64,000 nt of DNA from Camellia lanceoleosa (lineage: Eukaryota > Streptophyta > Magnoliopsida > Ericales > Theaceae), in assembly GCA_025200525.1 (NCBI GenBank), contig CM045758.1:60824649-60888648 (forward strand). The letters run 5' to 3'. Below the pieces are notes generated by a model that was not told where the DNA came from, made no database searches, and was given only the letters and a program-made list of their open reading frames with translations. A program made the position numbers and the translations under genes. Below, piece after piece: positions 33,547 through 45,199 of the stretch; position 1 is the first letter of the stretch; each line of letters opens with the position of its first letter.

Positions 33547-34386
33547 CCTACCTAACTTTCCACAAACATATTTTCATCTCTGACTCTTCCCGCTCTAAAC
33601 TTCCACAAACATCTTTTCATCTCTCACATAAATATTCAAAACTATGTTTTTCACAAGATAAATGTTTGGGTCTTGTCTTAATGGGATATTTTGATTTAAT
33701 TTTTTTTTTTATTTAAGCTGCCAGTTTAGGGATATTTTGAAAAAATGATTAAAAATTATTTTTTAATTTTTTTTAATTTTTTTATGAGAGAGATAGAGAG
33801 AGAAAAAGAGAGAGAGAGAGAAAAGTGGGTTAAAAGTTGAAAAACAACTTTTAACCCCAACTTTTAACTCACTTTTTAAAATAGGTCTCAATAGAATTAT
33901 GTTGAGAACTCTAATTTTAGAACTATCAATCACTAATGTTCCACAAATTAAAAAACAGCGGGCAGGCCACTGGCAAATAGATGAATGAAAGAGAGATTCA
34001 AGACTATTTTTATCTTTCACAAATAAAAAAACAAAGGGCAGGACACGGTGAGAGAAAGTGTAACCAAGACTATTGTTTGTCTTTGATGATAAATAATTTA
34101 AGAATCATTAATTATTATATTTTCATTTATTGAAATTTTTGTTAATTTTATTCTGTAAATTGTTTAACAATTTTGAATTTTTTATATTCTCAATCATAGA
34201 AGTTTTTTGTTTCATTTAATTGATCATGTTGATTGAAAAAATAACAAATAAAACAAAAACAAAAAAGCAAGTATACATTGTGGGTGTTTGGAAAGTTATT
34301 ATTTTAGTAGGCTATTTTAGGTTTTGACTATTTTTGGAGGCTAAAATTTTTATATTTGAGAAGATAGTTAAATTTGGGTTTGGTTA
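33547..34386. other. AT-rich DNA, no gene seen
   Basis: AT-rich with a GA-rich stretch at about 33783-33824 and T-runs. A phrase near 33900 resembles the arm of the MITE at 22164, so a relic may be present. No gene. Confidence 0.5.
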
Positions 34387-34625
34387 TGGTGTGCAACTTA
34401 CACCTTACACCTTATTCTTTACACTTACACCTTATACTTACACCTTTTATACCTTACACCTTACACCTTTTGTGTAAGTGGCACATGGTATGCAACTCAC
34501 TTACACCTTACACTTACACCTTACACTTACACCTTACACTTACACTTACACCTTACACTTACACCTTTTGTGTAAGTGGCACATGGTGTGCAACCCACTT
34601 ACACCTTTTGTGGGTTGCACACCTA
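34387..34625 (+). repeat. CTTACAC minisatellite with GGTGTGCAAC ends
   Basis: Repeats built from CTTACAC and CTTACACC (34395-34570). The phrase TTTTGTGTAAGTGGCACATG occurs twice (34467 and 34567). GGTGTGCAAC at 34388 and its complement GGTTGCACACC near 34612 mark the edges as inverted copies. The open frames here are produced by the repeat. Confidence 0.75.
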
Positions 34626-34803
34626 AGAAAACTCCGTTAAATTTTTTTGTAGTTGGATGTGATATTTGTGAGAGAAAAAGTGAAATGATTATGAATTTGA
34701 TGTGACATTTTATCTTACTAACTATTTTAGTCTATTTTATCTTTTGGTGCTATTTTAACCAAAAAAACTAAAAAATTTCTTCCCAAAAACCACCTACAAA
34801 AGT

Positions 34804-36200
34804 GAATTTTAGACTCATAGTATATATAATGTGAATTTTAGAATCATATTTTTATGAAGTTTTTTTTTCATAAAAACCACCCTATAAAAGTTCAATCTAA
34901 ATTACAAATAATAAAAAAAAATCATTAATTTTTATATTCTCATTGATTGAAACCTTTTTTTTTTTTTACATATATATTCTATAAATTGTTTAAGAGTTGT
35001 TGATCATGTTGATTGGAAAAATAACAGATAAAATAAATAAAAATAAAAAATAAAAAAACAAATGTATACATTATAATGTGGATTTTAGGCTCATATTTTT
35101 ATGAATTTTATTTTTTCATTTTTTCCACCATATAAAAATTCAATCTATTACAAATAAATAAATAATAATAATAAAAAACAATGTATACATTATGATGTAG
35201 ATTTTAGACTCATATTTTTATGAAAATTTTTTTTATTTTCCCACCATATAAAAGTTCAATATAAGTGATCTAAGAGTCATTAATTTTTATGTTCTCATTG
35301 ATTGAAACTTTTTTTTTTCCGTATATATTCTGTAAATTATTCAAGAGTCATGAAATTTTTATATTTTCAGTCATAGAAGCTTTTGTTTCATTTTGTTGAT
35401 CATGCTGATTGAAAAAAAACAAATAAAAAAAAAACATGTATATATTATAATGTGGATTTTAGACTCATATTTTTATGAGAAACTTTTTATTTTTTTCACG
35501 AAATAAAAGTTCATTCTAGATTACAAATAGAGAAGAAAAAAAAAAAAAAAAAAACATATATACATTATGATGTGGATTTTAGGCTCATATTTTTATGAAA
35601 TATTTATTCATAAAAACCACCATATAAAAGTTCAATCTAAATTACAAATTAAATATAAATAAAAAAAATAAAAACATGTATACATTATGATGTGGCTTTT
35701 AGGCTCATATTTTCATTAAATTTTTTTTAAAAAAAATTCCCACCATATAAAAGTTCAATCGAAGTGATTTAAGAATCATTTGTTTATTATTTTTTTAATA
35801 TATATTCTGTAAATTATTTAAGATTCTTGAATTTTTTATATTCTCCGTCATAGAAGCTTTCGTTCATTTTGTTGATGATGTTTATTGAAAAAATAACAAA
35901 AAAAGAAAAAAAGAACATATATACATTATAATGTGGATTTTAAGCTCATATTTTTATGAAAGACTTTTTCATTTTTCCCACCAAATAAAAATTCAATCTA
36001 AATTACAAATAGAATACATACATTATGATGTGGATTTTAAGCTCATATTTTTATGAAAAAATTATTCATAAAAACCACCATATAAGAGTTCAATTTAAAT
36101 TACAAATAATATATATATATATATATATATGTATGTATACATTATGATCTGGATTTTAGGCTCATATTTTTATGAAAAAACTTTTTTATTTTTCCTACCA
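34804..36200 (+). repeat. Degenerate tandem array, GTGGATTTTAGGCTCATA unit
   Basis: About nine or ten copies of a unit containing GTGGATTTTAGGCTCATA followed by TTTTTATGA. Most are preceded by ATACATTATGAT and followed by CACCATATAAAAGTTCAATC. Copies start near 34804, 34832, 35071, 35195, 35450, 35569, 35689, 35931, 36028 and 36146. Spacing alternates between about 100-125 and 240-255 bp because some copies carry an extra segment (TCTGTAAATTATTTAAG). Non-coding. Confidence 0.8.
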
Positions 36201-36339
36201 TATAAAAGTTCAATCTATGAGCATCTCTCCAACAGCAAGCCATTAGAACTGCTGTTGCAATAATTTGGCAGCTGTAAAAGAGAAGAGTGCTCCAATGGTT
36301 TGAAATGGCAGCTGCCATAGAAAACCATCTATTTCTAGC

Positions 36340-36547
36340 CCTCCCTCCCTCCAATTGTTGTTCATATTCAGACCATTTCAACAACAGCAATGCTACGCAT
36401 AGAGGAGGAAACACAAAATTTGTTCCACTGGACCCTTCATTTGTTGTTCATATTCAGACCATTTCAGAAGCAGCAATGCTACTTTGTGTGTAGCATTGCT
36501 GCTTCTGAAATGGTCTGAATATAAACAACAACTGGAGAGATGGAGGG
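36340..36547. repeat. Foldback with an almost perfect 42-bp hairpin
   Basis: Core hairpin: left arm 36441-36482, loop TTTGTGT, right arm 36490-36531, one mismatch in 42 pairs. The arms contain TTCAGACCATTTCAGAAGC. A second copy of the left arm lies at 36355-36396, and the CCTCC-rich sequence before it pairs with 36532-36547. A transcript would form a long stable stem, as in MIRNA-like or siRNA-producing foldbacks. It could also be a simple MITE. Confidence 0.75.
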
Positions 36548-37556
36548 AACATATGTTTTTCTTCTTCATTGGCACATATGGTGTTACCCAAAAGACAACC
36601 CAAGAGGGGGTGAATTGGGTTTCTACAAATCAAAATTACTAATTACCCAATAAAAACTAAACAATTAGTACAGTAGGTATAACAGATAATAATCACAATA
36701 TTATCAAATGAATATCATAGTTAAAGCAATTTAAAGAGATAAGGGAAGAGAATGCAAGTAAGATTTATAATGGTTCGGTTTAAACCAAGCCTACGTCCAC
36801 TTCTCAAGCTTCATTTGAGATTTTGCACTATAATTCTAGCTTCCCAGGGGTGCTAGCAACCTCAAGTATATGGAGCAATCCTCCACAGATTTTCTAGCTT
36901 CACAGGGGTGCTAGTAACCTCATACACATGGAACAACCCTCCACAGATTTTCTAGTTTTATAGGAGAGCTAGTAACCTCTTACAAGATTTGTGATGTGTT
37001 TTTGCTCTCAAAGAAAGTTACAATGAATAACCTCTCACAGGTAGATACAAAATATTGAATCTCAGATTTTTGTACAAAACATCTCAAAGGTAGATAAGCT
37101 TAAACCTAAGGCTCAATGTATATTTTTTGAAGATGAGTGATGTATCAAGGATGATGAATTTTTCATATTAGACCAGAGAAGATGAAGTATGAGATTGATG
37201 AAGAATAAGAAACTTTTCTAGCTTGTGGTTCACTTCTCACTTTTAACTCTTCACATCAAAGCTTCATTATATATAGAGCTGAGTACTTTCTTCAATCTGA
37301 CAAAACCCACTCATTTCTTACCGTTGGTTTCTTCCTGTTGGTGATGCTGAGATAATATACATATAATCAATGTCAGCCTTTGTCTCTAGCCCATGTGAGT
37401 TTTGCTCGTTAGGAGATGGGTGTAAATCAGACAACCTTTCTGCAATTGAATTTGAAAAATAACCGCTATAGAACAGATTCATACAGAGAGGGGTCATCCA
37501 CTCGGATGTCCCAAATGAACAGTTGCTCTTGGTGGTCGTCCACCTGGATATGCCCC
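36548..37556. other. Repetitive DNA with common plant repeat phrase, no gene
   Basis: 36590-36850 contains AGAGGGGGTGAATTGGGTTT and ATGGTTCGGTTTAAACCAAG, then CCTACGTCCACTTC. I recognise this as part of a repeat common in plant genomes but cannot name the family. Two similar segments (TTCTAGCTTCACAGGGGTGC type) follow at 36833-36990. No gene. Confidence 0.4.
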
Positions 37557-37668
37557 CAGATGTCCTCCCAGACGTCCGGTCACTCCCGGTCACGATGGAT
37601 GATGTAGATATCCAGATGTCCTCCCAGACGTCCGGTCACTCCCGGTCATGATGGATGATGTAGATATC
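37557..37668 (+). repeat. 56-bp tandem duplication
   Basis: Two copies, one substitution apart where compared, of a unit starting CAGATGTCCTCCCAGACGTC, at 37557 and 37613. Confidence 0.85.
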
Positions 37669-40600
37669 CCATTTTGACCGCCCTTAACACTTGAGCGCCT
37701 CAAGTTGAACGCTCGAGGATGAAATGTTACGTTATACAATCGTTCAATGTCTTCAGCAAAAAGGCTTTGATCTTTGAGCTTCAGAACCTAAATCTTGCAC
37801 CCCTTTTGGACCAAGACCTAATTTTTCTAGCCTGACCACTCAAAGATCTGCTGGCCAACAAGTGGCCAACATGCCATTTTTGGTTGGCCGATCATCCCCC
37901 TTCATGGCCGACCAGCCAGCCATATTCAGAGACAAATAGATATTTTTGGTTGCCAGCTGTCCCCATGTGCATGCCTTGCACTAGCTATCTTATTACAAAT
38001 ATTTTCGACATAAGAAGGTATTTTTCTATAAATACATGACATCCCCTCATGGTTTAGGGTTAGAAAATTTCTCCAAGAACCAAAACTTATCCAACACACT
38101 ACCTCTCTCTCTTGCAATATACATACACTATACATACACTTCCTAAGCTTAAACTTGAGGCCTCTTACTGAGATTCTTGAACACAAATTTCAGCTCTTGA
38201 GAATGTTCAACTTGTTGTTTGTGAACTAGTAGATCATCCTCTCTTTAAAGGGTAATCTTTAAACATTTATACCATCTTTTTCTATATATTTTCTTTTCTT
38301 TTCCACACTAATTTTCAAAGTGTTTTTAAGCTTAAAAATGTGATTTTAAGTCACAAAAAAGAGGAGGGATTAGCCACCATTCCTTAGGCTTGTTGATGTT
38401 TTGAAACCCCTTGGCTTTAGCCCATTTTTGCTCACTTTTTTCACCACAAAAACTCAATTTTCAGCAGTATTTTTGTGCTGTTTCAGTGCTATTTTGTGTG
38501 TTAAATTATGCTTTGAATACTATAGATGTGTTGTTGTAAGTCCTCATGGATATAGCTTTCAATCCATTTGAGTTGATAGTCTTTTCTTGTACTTTTTTAT
38601 AGCTTTCATACATGTTCACACTTGTAATAATCACCTTTGTATAATCATCTTTGCAACCTCCCTCAATTCTTTGTTGATTTTGATTAAGAGTTGAATCAAA
38701 CAAAAGATTAATGTTCAAGGCATAAGAAAGAGACTTTCCATGCTTAGTGGTTTACTCTCTTTGGAGGTTCATTACCAAGGCATTACATCTCTCTCATACT
38801 AAGCACAATCCCTTGTTTGCCGCTTCTCTTTATCGCCAGAGCATTACTTCTAAGGGACTAAATTTCTAGTTTAGACCCTTGGAAATCATAAAGGAAGGTT
38901 TCATTATAGCTTGTTATCGGGTTTGCATTTAGGGTCATTATCGCCCCTTTCGGGTTTGACTCCAAATTCATTATCGCTCGTAAATGAGTTTCATTCCTCC
39001 TTTATAATTTCCCCGTAGAAAAGGGCTTGAAAAATGCATTTCTCTAGTTAAGTCAATGCTTGATACGCTTTATTGCTTTCTGGACTTAGTGGACGTAATT
39101 ATCACTTTTGGACAAAAAGGAAAAAAAAAATAAGAAATGGAAAGGTAATGTAAAAAGAGGCTAATAAAATTAGAACAAAAGAGGTAAAAAAAAAAAAAAA
39201 GTAATAAAATTGAATTGGGTTCAATCAGACGTTATATTGAACCTATTTTGTCTTGACTCATTGCATACTCTTTAGTGATGTTTAATGATTCAAGAAGCAA
39301 TGTCTACCCCTTCTCTTGAGGTAACTCCATGATAGAGAGGAGTTATTGTTGGTCTTTTATTGAGCTTTTGTCCTATTGGTTCATAGATCATCACGCAACA
39401 AACTTGCGATAATTGATGATTTGTGAATTGAATTTACTCATCCATTGATCATCTTCATGATAGGAAAGGGCAGAAAGGATAAACATCTCCTGAAAACACG
39501 CTGTTTTTGTTCTGTTTCAACTCTGTTGCAACAGGGTAATCCCCAGAAAACAGTGGCCGACCGACCACCATTATGTATGACAGACCACTTCCCAAGGCTG
39601 GCCACCCACCAATTTGTATAGGAAGTGGCATTTTTGTGGCAGAACAAAGCAGAACCTAAGGCTAAAATAGAACAAATTTTGACTGCAAATAGAGCAAATT
39701 CTGGTAGCAAACAAAGAGGTCTCTGGGAGGATGTTCTCGGTTGTATGTATGTGGCTCCTTGCTTCCCGTTCCTTTAAATCAATGTTTTAAATATTATTAT
39801 GTGTAATTAATTAGTTGGCTTCATTTGAATTTGTAATAGCTATTTAATTTAGTTAATTCAATTGTGTTGTAATCATTAGTTTAATTAGGACATTCATTCG
39901 GACCATCTTGTATGAGAGAAAATCTATAATATTGTGTATGTCTTCCAACCCCCATTTTCTTCTCCCTTTTATTTACATGCTTACCGTGGTAGCATCAAAT
40001 TTTTCGTTTCATATCATTGTTATACTTAATATTCATTTTTGCATGCATTGGGTTTAGTTCATCATTCTACCATTATTGTCCTTTTCTACTTATTTGAATA
40101 CATGCGTTGCCATATGCCTTGAATTGATCCATATGTCATGTTAAGAAGCCGAATCTAATAGTTGCATTTTGTATGTGTTGCATTAGTCACTTGCATATTT
40201 CTAATTATTTCCTTTCCTTTGGCATGCCTCGGTTGAGTACTAGGTGAGCATTTTTTGCTTTTGCATATTGCATGTGTGTTCATGTTGCCATATCAAACAT
40301 ATCACTATGAAGCTAAGTGCTTATTTGATATAACTCTTGAATGCATGTGGATGGAGGCTAATTCACTTAAGTTGGGATGATTTTGATCAATGTACATATG
40401 AGTTTACTTTTTCAAGTAGCATATATTCAAAACTCGTTTCAAACAAACATGAAGTCAAAGTGCTCCAAAGTGGGTGAAATAGTCTATATACTTGTGTGTC
40501 TCACAAAGTAAATTGGCATTAATAATCAAAACAAGACCATATAATGTACATAAAAATCACATCATGATTAGTAGAGGCCAATCTTTGATTAGGTGAGTGT

Positions 40601-40941
40601 GGTGCTCAATTCATGACCTTCCCCTCTCACACCTAAGTTCCCAAGCTAAGACATTTTGGTTATGACAGACAAGTGGCCTTTGGCACAAGTCATGGGTTTC
40701 CTAAATTTTTCAAAAATATTTAGGTTGCGACTCTAAAATCTAGCAATCCAGTCCATTTCTGGCATCTCTGATGATTAATTAATTTTCTAAAATTTGTCGG
40801 ATTTGGACTCTCATTTGTTTAATCTATTTCTCATTGCACTTATGAAACCAGATTGAGAATCACAGGAGTCTGAACTGTAGGGCTATCGTATCCAAGGAGG
40901 CTAAACCCCTCCGAGGGGCACGAAAAGTCAACTATAGTTTC
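37669..40941 (+). repeat. Probable 5' LTR and leader of the Tat/Ogre-like element
   Basis: No gene. The direction and the downstream primer binding site imply this is the 5' LTR. A TATA box (about 38028) is followed by almost 3 kb of leader-like DNA before the primer site, which fits the very long LTRs of Tat/Ogre elements. GGCC-rich phrases (TTGGCCGATC and similar) lie upstream of the TATA box and again near 39550. The left boundary could not be fixed and no matching 3' LTR was seen, so the extent is a guess. Confidence 0.45.
38027..38036 (+). promoter_or_regulatory. Putative TATA box of the Tat/Ogre-like LTR
   Basis: CTATAAATAC in a suitable context, about 30 bp before a C-rich leader. Assigned by motif and position. 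Confidence 0.5.
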
Positions 40942-40959
40942 TGGCAACTCTGCTGGGGA
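40942..40959 (+). other. Primer binding site of the Tat/Ogre-like element
   Basis: TGGCAACTCTGCTGGGGA closely resembles the TGGCGACTCTGCTGGGGA-type primer site of plant Tat/Ogre retrotransposons, one base different. It lies about 0.9 kb before gag on the same strand. Confidence 0.75.
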
Positions 40960-41877
40960 TTTAGAGAACTTGACTTGTACTTCATGATGTGAAATTTTAT
41001 CTACACATATATGTTCTTTGCATTGCATTTGCATTGGCATTGGTACTCTTAAGTCACTGTGTTTTCCATCTACTATTCCTAGACGGCTTGCCGGAGGTTT
41101 GCCTAAAAAGCTTGCCAAAAGGGTAGCCAATCGTGGGCTCTTCCATGTTGGAAACACAACCCTCAAATCTAGACTACCACTGTACCACTTTATTCTCCTT
41201 TCACTTCTCGGTGTTAGATGTGAGAAGTATATTAGGTAATCTTGTTGAGGTACCCCTTTTGATTATTCGGCCTGATGCATATAGTAAAGCCATAGTGACT
41301 GTTCCAACATAGGACAAGAGCTCACCCGTATGTAGGATTTTGTGAAACTGCTTGCTTGAAGTAGTAAAACCCTAGATCATGTCAAATCTAAGACAGGGTA
41401 ACCCCACCCCCTCATAGGGGTGTTTTGGCTCTCTTTACCTGGTATGTTCTTTACAGTGAAATTGTACAGAAATGCTTCATATCAGTGGCACAACACTGTA
41501 AAGCTATGCTTCATATCAGTGGCACAGTTGATATCAGTTTGTGGGGGCAGATTTCAGTGGGAAATACAGTCCTTCAAGCTGTGATCATATCTATTGCAAA
41601 TGTGGGGCCGAAATGTTGTTCGAATTTGGATTATTGTTTTCCTTTTCTTTATTTCTTTTGCTAAGTAGTCTTACAATCATAGCTTCAAAGATATCTAATA
41701 TCCCCCAAGTTTTTGTGGACTTGCACCTGTAGACTGTGTAAAATCCGAGATCTAATTAATGGTTAGCCAACCTTAGTGAGAAGAACCAATTAGTCTTCGC
41801 CAACACAGAGCACTTAGCAATCACTTGTCCATTCTCACCCACTCAGTTCGCCAATAACTAACTCTTCCAGACCCGCA

Positions 41878-43368
41878 ATGGCACACAGTATCCCAGAGGA
41901 GGTTGCTGCTACGATGGCAACTTTTCAAAGAACCATGGATACACTGAACCAAAGAATTGTCGCTTAGGATGAGACTATTGCTAAAACGCGACGCCCATTT
42001 GGGGCATCGGTATCTACTTTACATCTAGTCCTGGCTATCCAGCCAAACCCTAATCTACCTCCACCAGCTGAAAACCCTCAAGTCTCATATCCCCAAGAAA
42101 TATTTGCACAAGCTCAGGCTTTCAGGCCTCTGGCACTACCCCACGGGGGACTTCTTCCTTTCGACATCAATGACATTGATCCTGCTATGATAAAAATTGT
42201 TAGGCTGGAGAAGGCACTCAAGAAATCTCAAGGCTTCAATTCTATTCTAGGCATTGAAGACGATTATACCGAGGCCTCTGTAAGATTGCTAGAAAAGTTC
42301 AAAATGCCTCACATCGATAGATTCGATGGAAGCGGAGATCATATCATTCACGTCCGTCTTTTCTCGGATGTCCTGAAACCAATGGGCTTGACGCGGGCTC
42401 AGAAATTGTCATTATTTAGAAGAACCTTATCAGACGTGGCAGCTATCTGGTGTACCAAACTAGCGAAGTCGACCAAACAAAACTGGGAAGAACTATTTGA
42501 GGGATTTGTTAATCAAAATTCCTACAATACTCAGATAGAGATAACGATCAGCGAATTGGAGGCAACCACTCAAAATCCTAAGGAACCCTTTATTGACTTT
42601 GTTACAAGATGGAGGGCAAAGGCAGCTAGAATGACAAACAGACCCTCAGAAAAGGAACAAGTCTAGTTAGTAGTTTAGAATCTCGAACCATACATGTTAC
42701 AGAGGATGACAGTCGCGCCACTATCTACCTTTGCTGCTTTACATAAGTTGGGGGTTCAAATTAAGAGTGCTTTCAAGAAAGACATTATCCAGAGAACAAG
42801 AGACCAAAGAACAAGTGAATCGGCAAAGAGGCCGTTTACTAGGAGTACCAATGCTAGCAATAGCACAATTCCTAGTCCTGCCGAGATCAGTATCATTGCC
42901 ACAACGGCCAAGATAGCCAATCTCTTTGCCGGTGAAACCTCACAACGCACCGGTCTAGCCCAAAACCAATATAGAACTTTCACCCCTCTTCACATGAGTC
43001 CAACCCGTGCTCTCAAACTTCTAGTGGAAAAAGGGAACCTTAAGCCCCTTGACCCTCTACCTCTTCCTGACCCACTCCCAGCTAAGCACGACCCCACCCA
43101 ACACTGTGTATTTCACCAACAGCATGGTCACCCCACTGATTGTTGCCATTGCCTTCGTCATGAGATCTAGGATCTCATCGACAATAAGATTATAGCTCCA
43201 CCCTCAAAACCAAATGTGACCACCAACCCACTCCACGTCCACAACCAAGTTTTCCCATCCAGAAATATCAACCTCATCCATACACTACCGCCTACCTTCA
43301 ACCCCAGCATATATATCACGCCATCCCATCTACCTAAACCTAAGGTGGTTATTCCTGAAAGCACGATT
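41878..43368 (+). pseudogene. Tat/Ogre-like gag, decayed
   Basis: ATG at 41878 (MAHSIPEEVAATMATF) opens a frame that continues through in-frame stops at about 41968, 42664, 42676 and 43168. The retrotransposon gag domain is at about 42300-42660 (MPHIDRFDGSGDHIIHVRLF, LSDVAAIWCTKL, FIDFVTRWRAKA). A zinc-knuckle-like motif typical of this lineage, CVFHQQHGHPTDCCHCLRHE, lies at 43107-43166. The sequence after it is a proline-rich spacer. The protein would form the particle and bind element RNA. Confidence 0.85.
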
Positions 43369-44260
43369 TCTGCATGATGGATATAACACCCAAAACCCTA
43401 TCAAAACCTATGGTGGCAGTAGTTGAAAATAAGAGAAATTCACTAAAATAAGGGTTATCCGATACCCAAGTTGTGGAGAAGAGGCCCTCACCCGTGGAAG
43501 AGTATGACCCTAGTCGGTATATTGTGGCTTCTGACTAACCAAAGCTTGTAATCATACTACCAGATTCTCTTACCATCAATGCCATTGGAGAAACTGGGCA
43601 TGGACAAAATCTAGATGACTGGCTTCAACAAGCTCTTGATGACTTGGCAGAAATAGAAGAAGACTTAGAGAACCTCTATTTATTTAAAGAAGAGGATATG
43701 GGCAATGTTCACATCGAGTGGTGGGATCCGAGCTAACCTAAATCTAGCCACGGGTAGTTAAGTAGCGAAGAGCGATTCAATACAGAAGAGCAGACGAAAA
43801 AGAATTTGAAATGAGAGGAAATTGACAAGAATAACAGGGTTGAGGACATGCTTATCACTAAGAATGAGTGAGCGTTAGAACAGTTCCAAAGAGAGAGAAT
43901 AGCAGAAATACAGACAAAAATAGCCCGGGAGCAAGAGAAAGGAAAAAGAAAAAAAGATATCGAATTAAGGGCGGACGATGTCCAAATTATAGAAAGATTG
44001 AATGAGAATCCAGTGATAGGGAAAAGATACAAAGGAAACTCAGACGGTATCGAGAGGTAGAGATTGAATCAATTGTAGAGGAGGAGCAGTGTGCCAACAA
44101 GAGGCACGACATGAACATGAACCGAGTGAAGCCCAATAATGGCCCAACACTGACTGCAGGAGAATGGTAGGAAGACAGTGATCTGAGCCTTGCTTACACT
44201 GATGAAGGGTAGAAGAACGGTACCCCTGACAATACATGGTACATAGATGAGATTAACCAC
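43369..44260 (+). pseudogene. gag-protease spacer of the Tat/Ogre-like element, decayed
   Basis: Remnants of the linker between gag and protease in shifting frames, including acidic stretches (EEDLENLYLFKEED near 43650) and lysine/glutamate-rich coiled-coil-like sequence near 43770-44060. Many stops. No independent gene. Confidence 0.5.
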
Positions 44261-45187
44261 ATGACAAGAAGTGGTCGCTATTTCAAACCCCCATCCATAG
44301 ATCAATCAGAACCCTCCGGGAAAGAGGCCGAGAAGTTAAAGAAGAAAGACATAGAAGAAGACCTAGTATTGAGGCAACTCAAGAAGATCCAGGCAGATAT
44401 TTCAATCTGGGGGCTATTGATGGCTTCTCGAGAACACAAGCAAGCATTGCTGGAGGTGCTGAACAAGACCAAGCTGCCTATAGACACCACGACCGACCAA
44501 CTGGTGCCTTTGGTTACATCTAGGGATGTTACTCTATTGTTGTCTTTCACAAACAAAGAGATGCCGCCCGAGGGGCCAACGGCTCTGCAATCACGTATGT
44601 TCGGCGAGGACTGCTTATGCCATAGGCTTAAAGCCAGCTGACTTCATGCCTACGATGCAAGTCGTTCGAGCTTACGACAATACCAGCCATGATGTCATGG
44701 GGACATTTAAGAGCCAAATACTGATTGGCCCATTCGAACATGAGGTTGAATTCCATGTGATGGATGTGCCAGCAACCTTCAACCTACTCTTGGGCAGACC
44801 TTGGCTGCATCAAATGAAAGCAGTTTCCTCAACGATGCACCAATTGGTGAAGTATCCATTCAAAAGGGGATTGCGATTGTTTATGGCAATTATTTGATCC
44901 ATCATCCCCCAGGAATCACCACACCCTTGTTAGAAATACTACACGGCAAAGAGGATGTGTTCCTCTCCGGGTTCACCTTGGTCGAGGCCCGGTTGGTGCA
45001 GTCTATCATGTCAAAGGATCAGGGGAACTATGTGAGCACCCAATCTATCTATATGATGAATAAGCAAGGACACCTTCCTAGATCGGGACTGGGTAGAAGT
45101 GGGAGGCATGGAAATACTGTTGCCAGGGAAGTAAGTCATAACCCTCATGCTTTTGGCCTAAGGTACAAGCCGAATGCAGAGGATTGA
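44261..45187 (+). pseudogene. Tat/Ogre-like protease region, active site deleted
   Basis: Starts with MTRSGRYFKPP and the lineage-typical ISIWGLLMASREHKQALLEV. The frame then switches near 44600 to GLKPADFMPTMQVVRAYDNT and VMGTFKSQILIGP, ending with the second protease signature FNLLLGRPWLH. The segment that normally carries the catalytic D-[NST]-G is absent: sequence jumps from PTALQ directly to the part after the active site. The frame continues to 45187 with the usual post-protease sequence (FTLVEARLVQSIMS, GLGRSGRHGNTV). Confidence 0.8.
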
Positions 45188-45199
45188 AAGAGAAAATGA

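Noticed and set aside
34374..34640. CTTACAC repeats as telomeric DNA
   Set aside because: The unit is not CCCTAAA or a known plant telomere variant, and it is bounded by inverted GGTGTGCAAC.
36560..37560. Host gene exons around 37318-37607
   Set aside because: Short frames on both strands, no domain, and surrounding sequence of common repeat type.
43733..44305. Minus-strand frames of 65-99 codons within the Tat element
   Set aside because: Shadows of the decayed sense frame with no domain.
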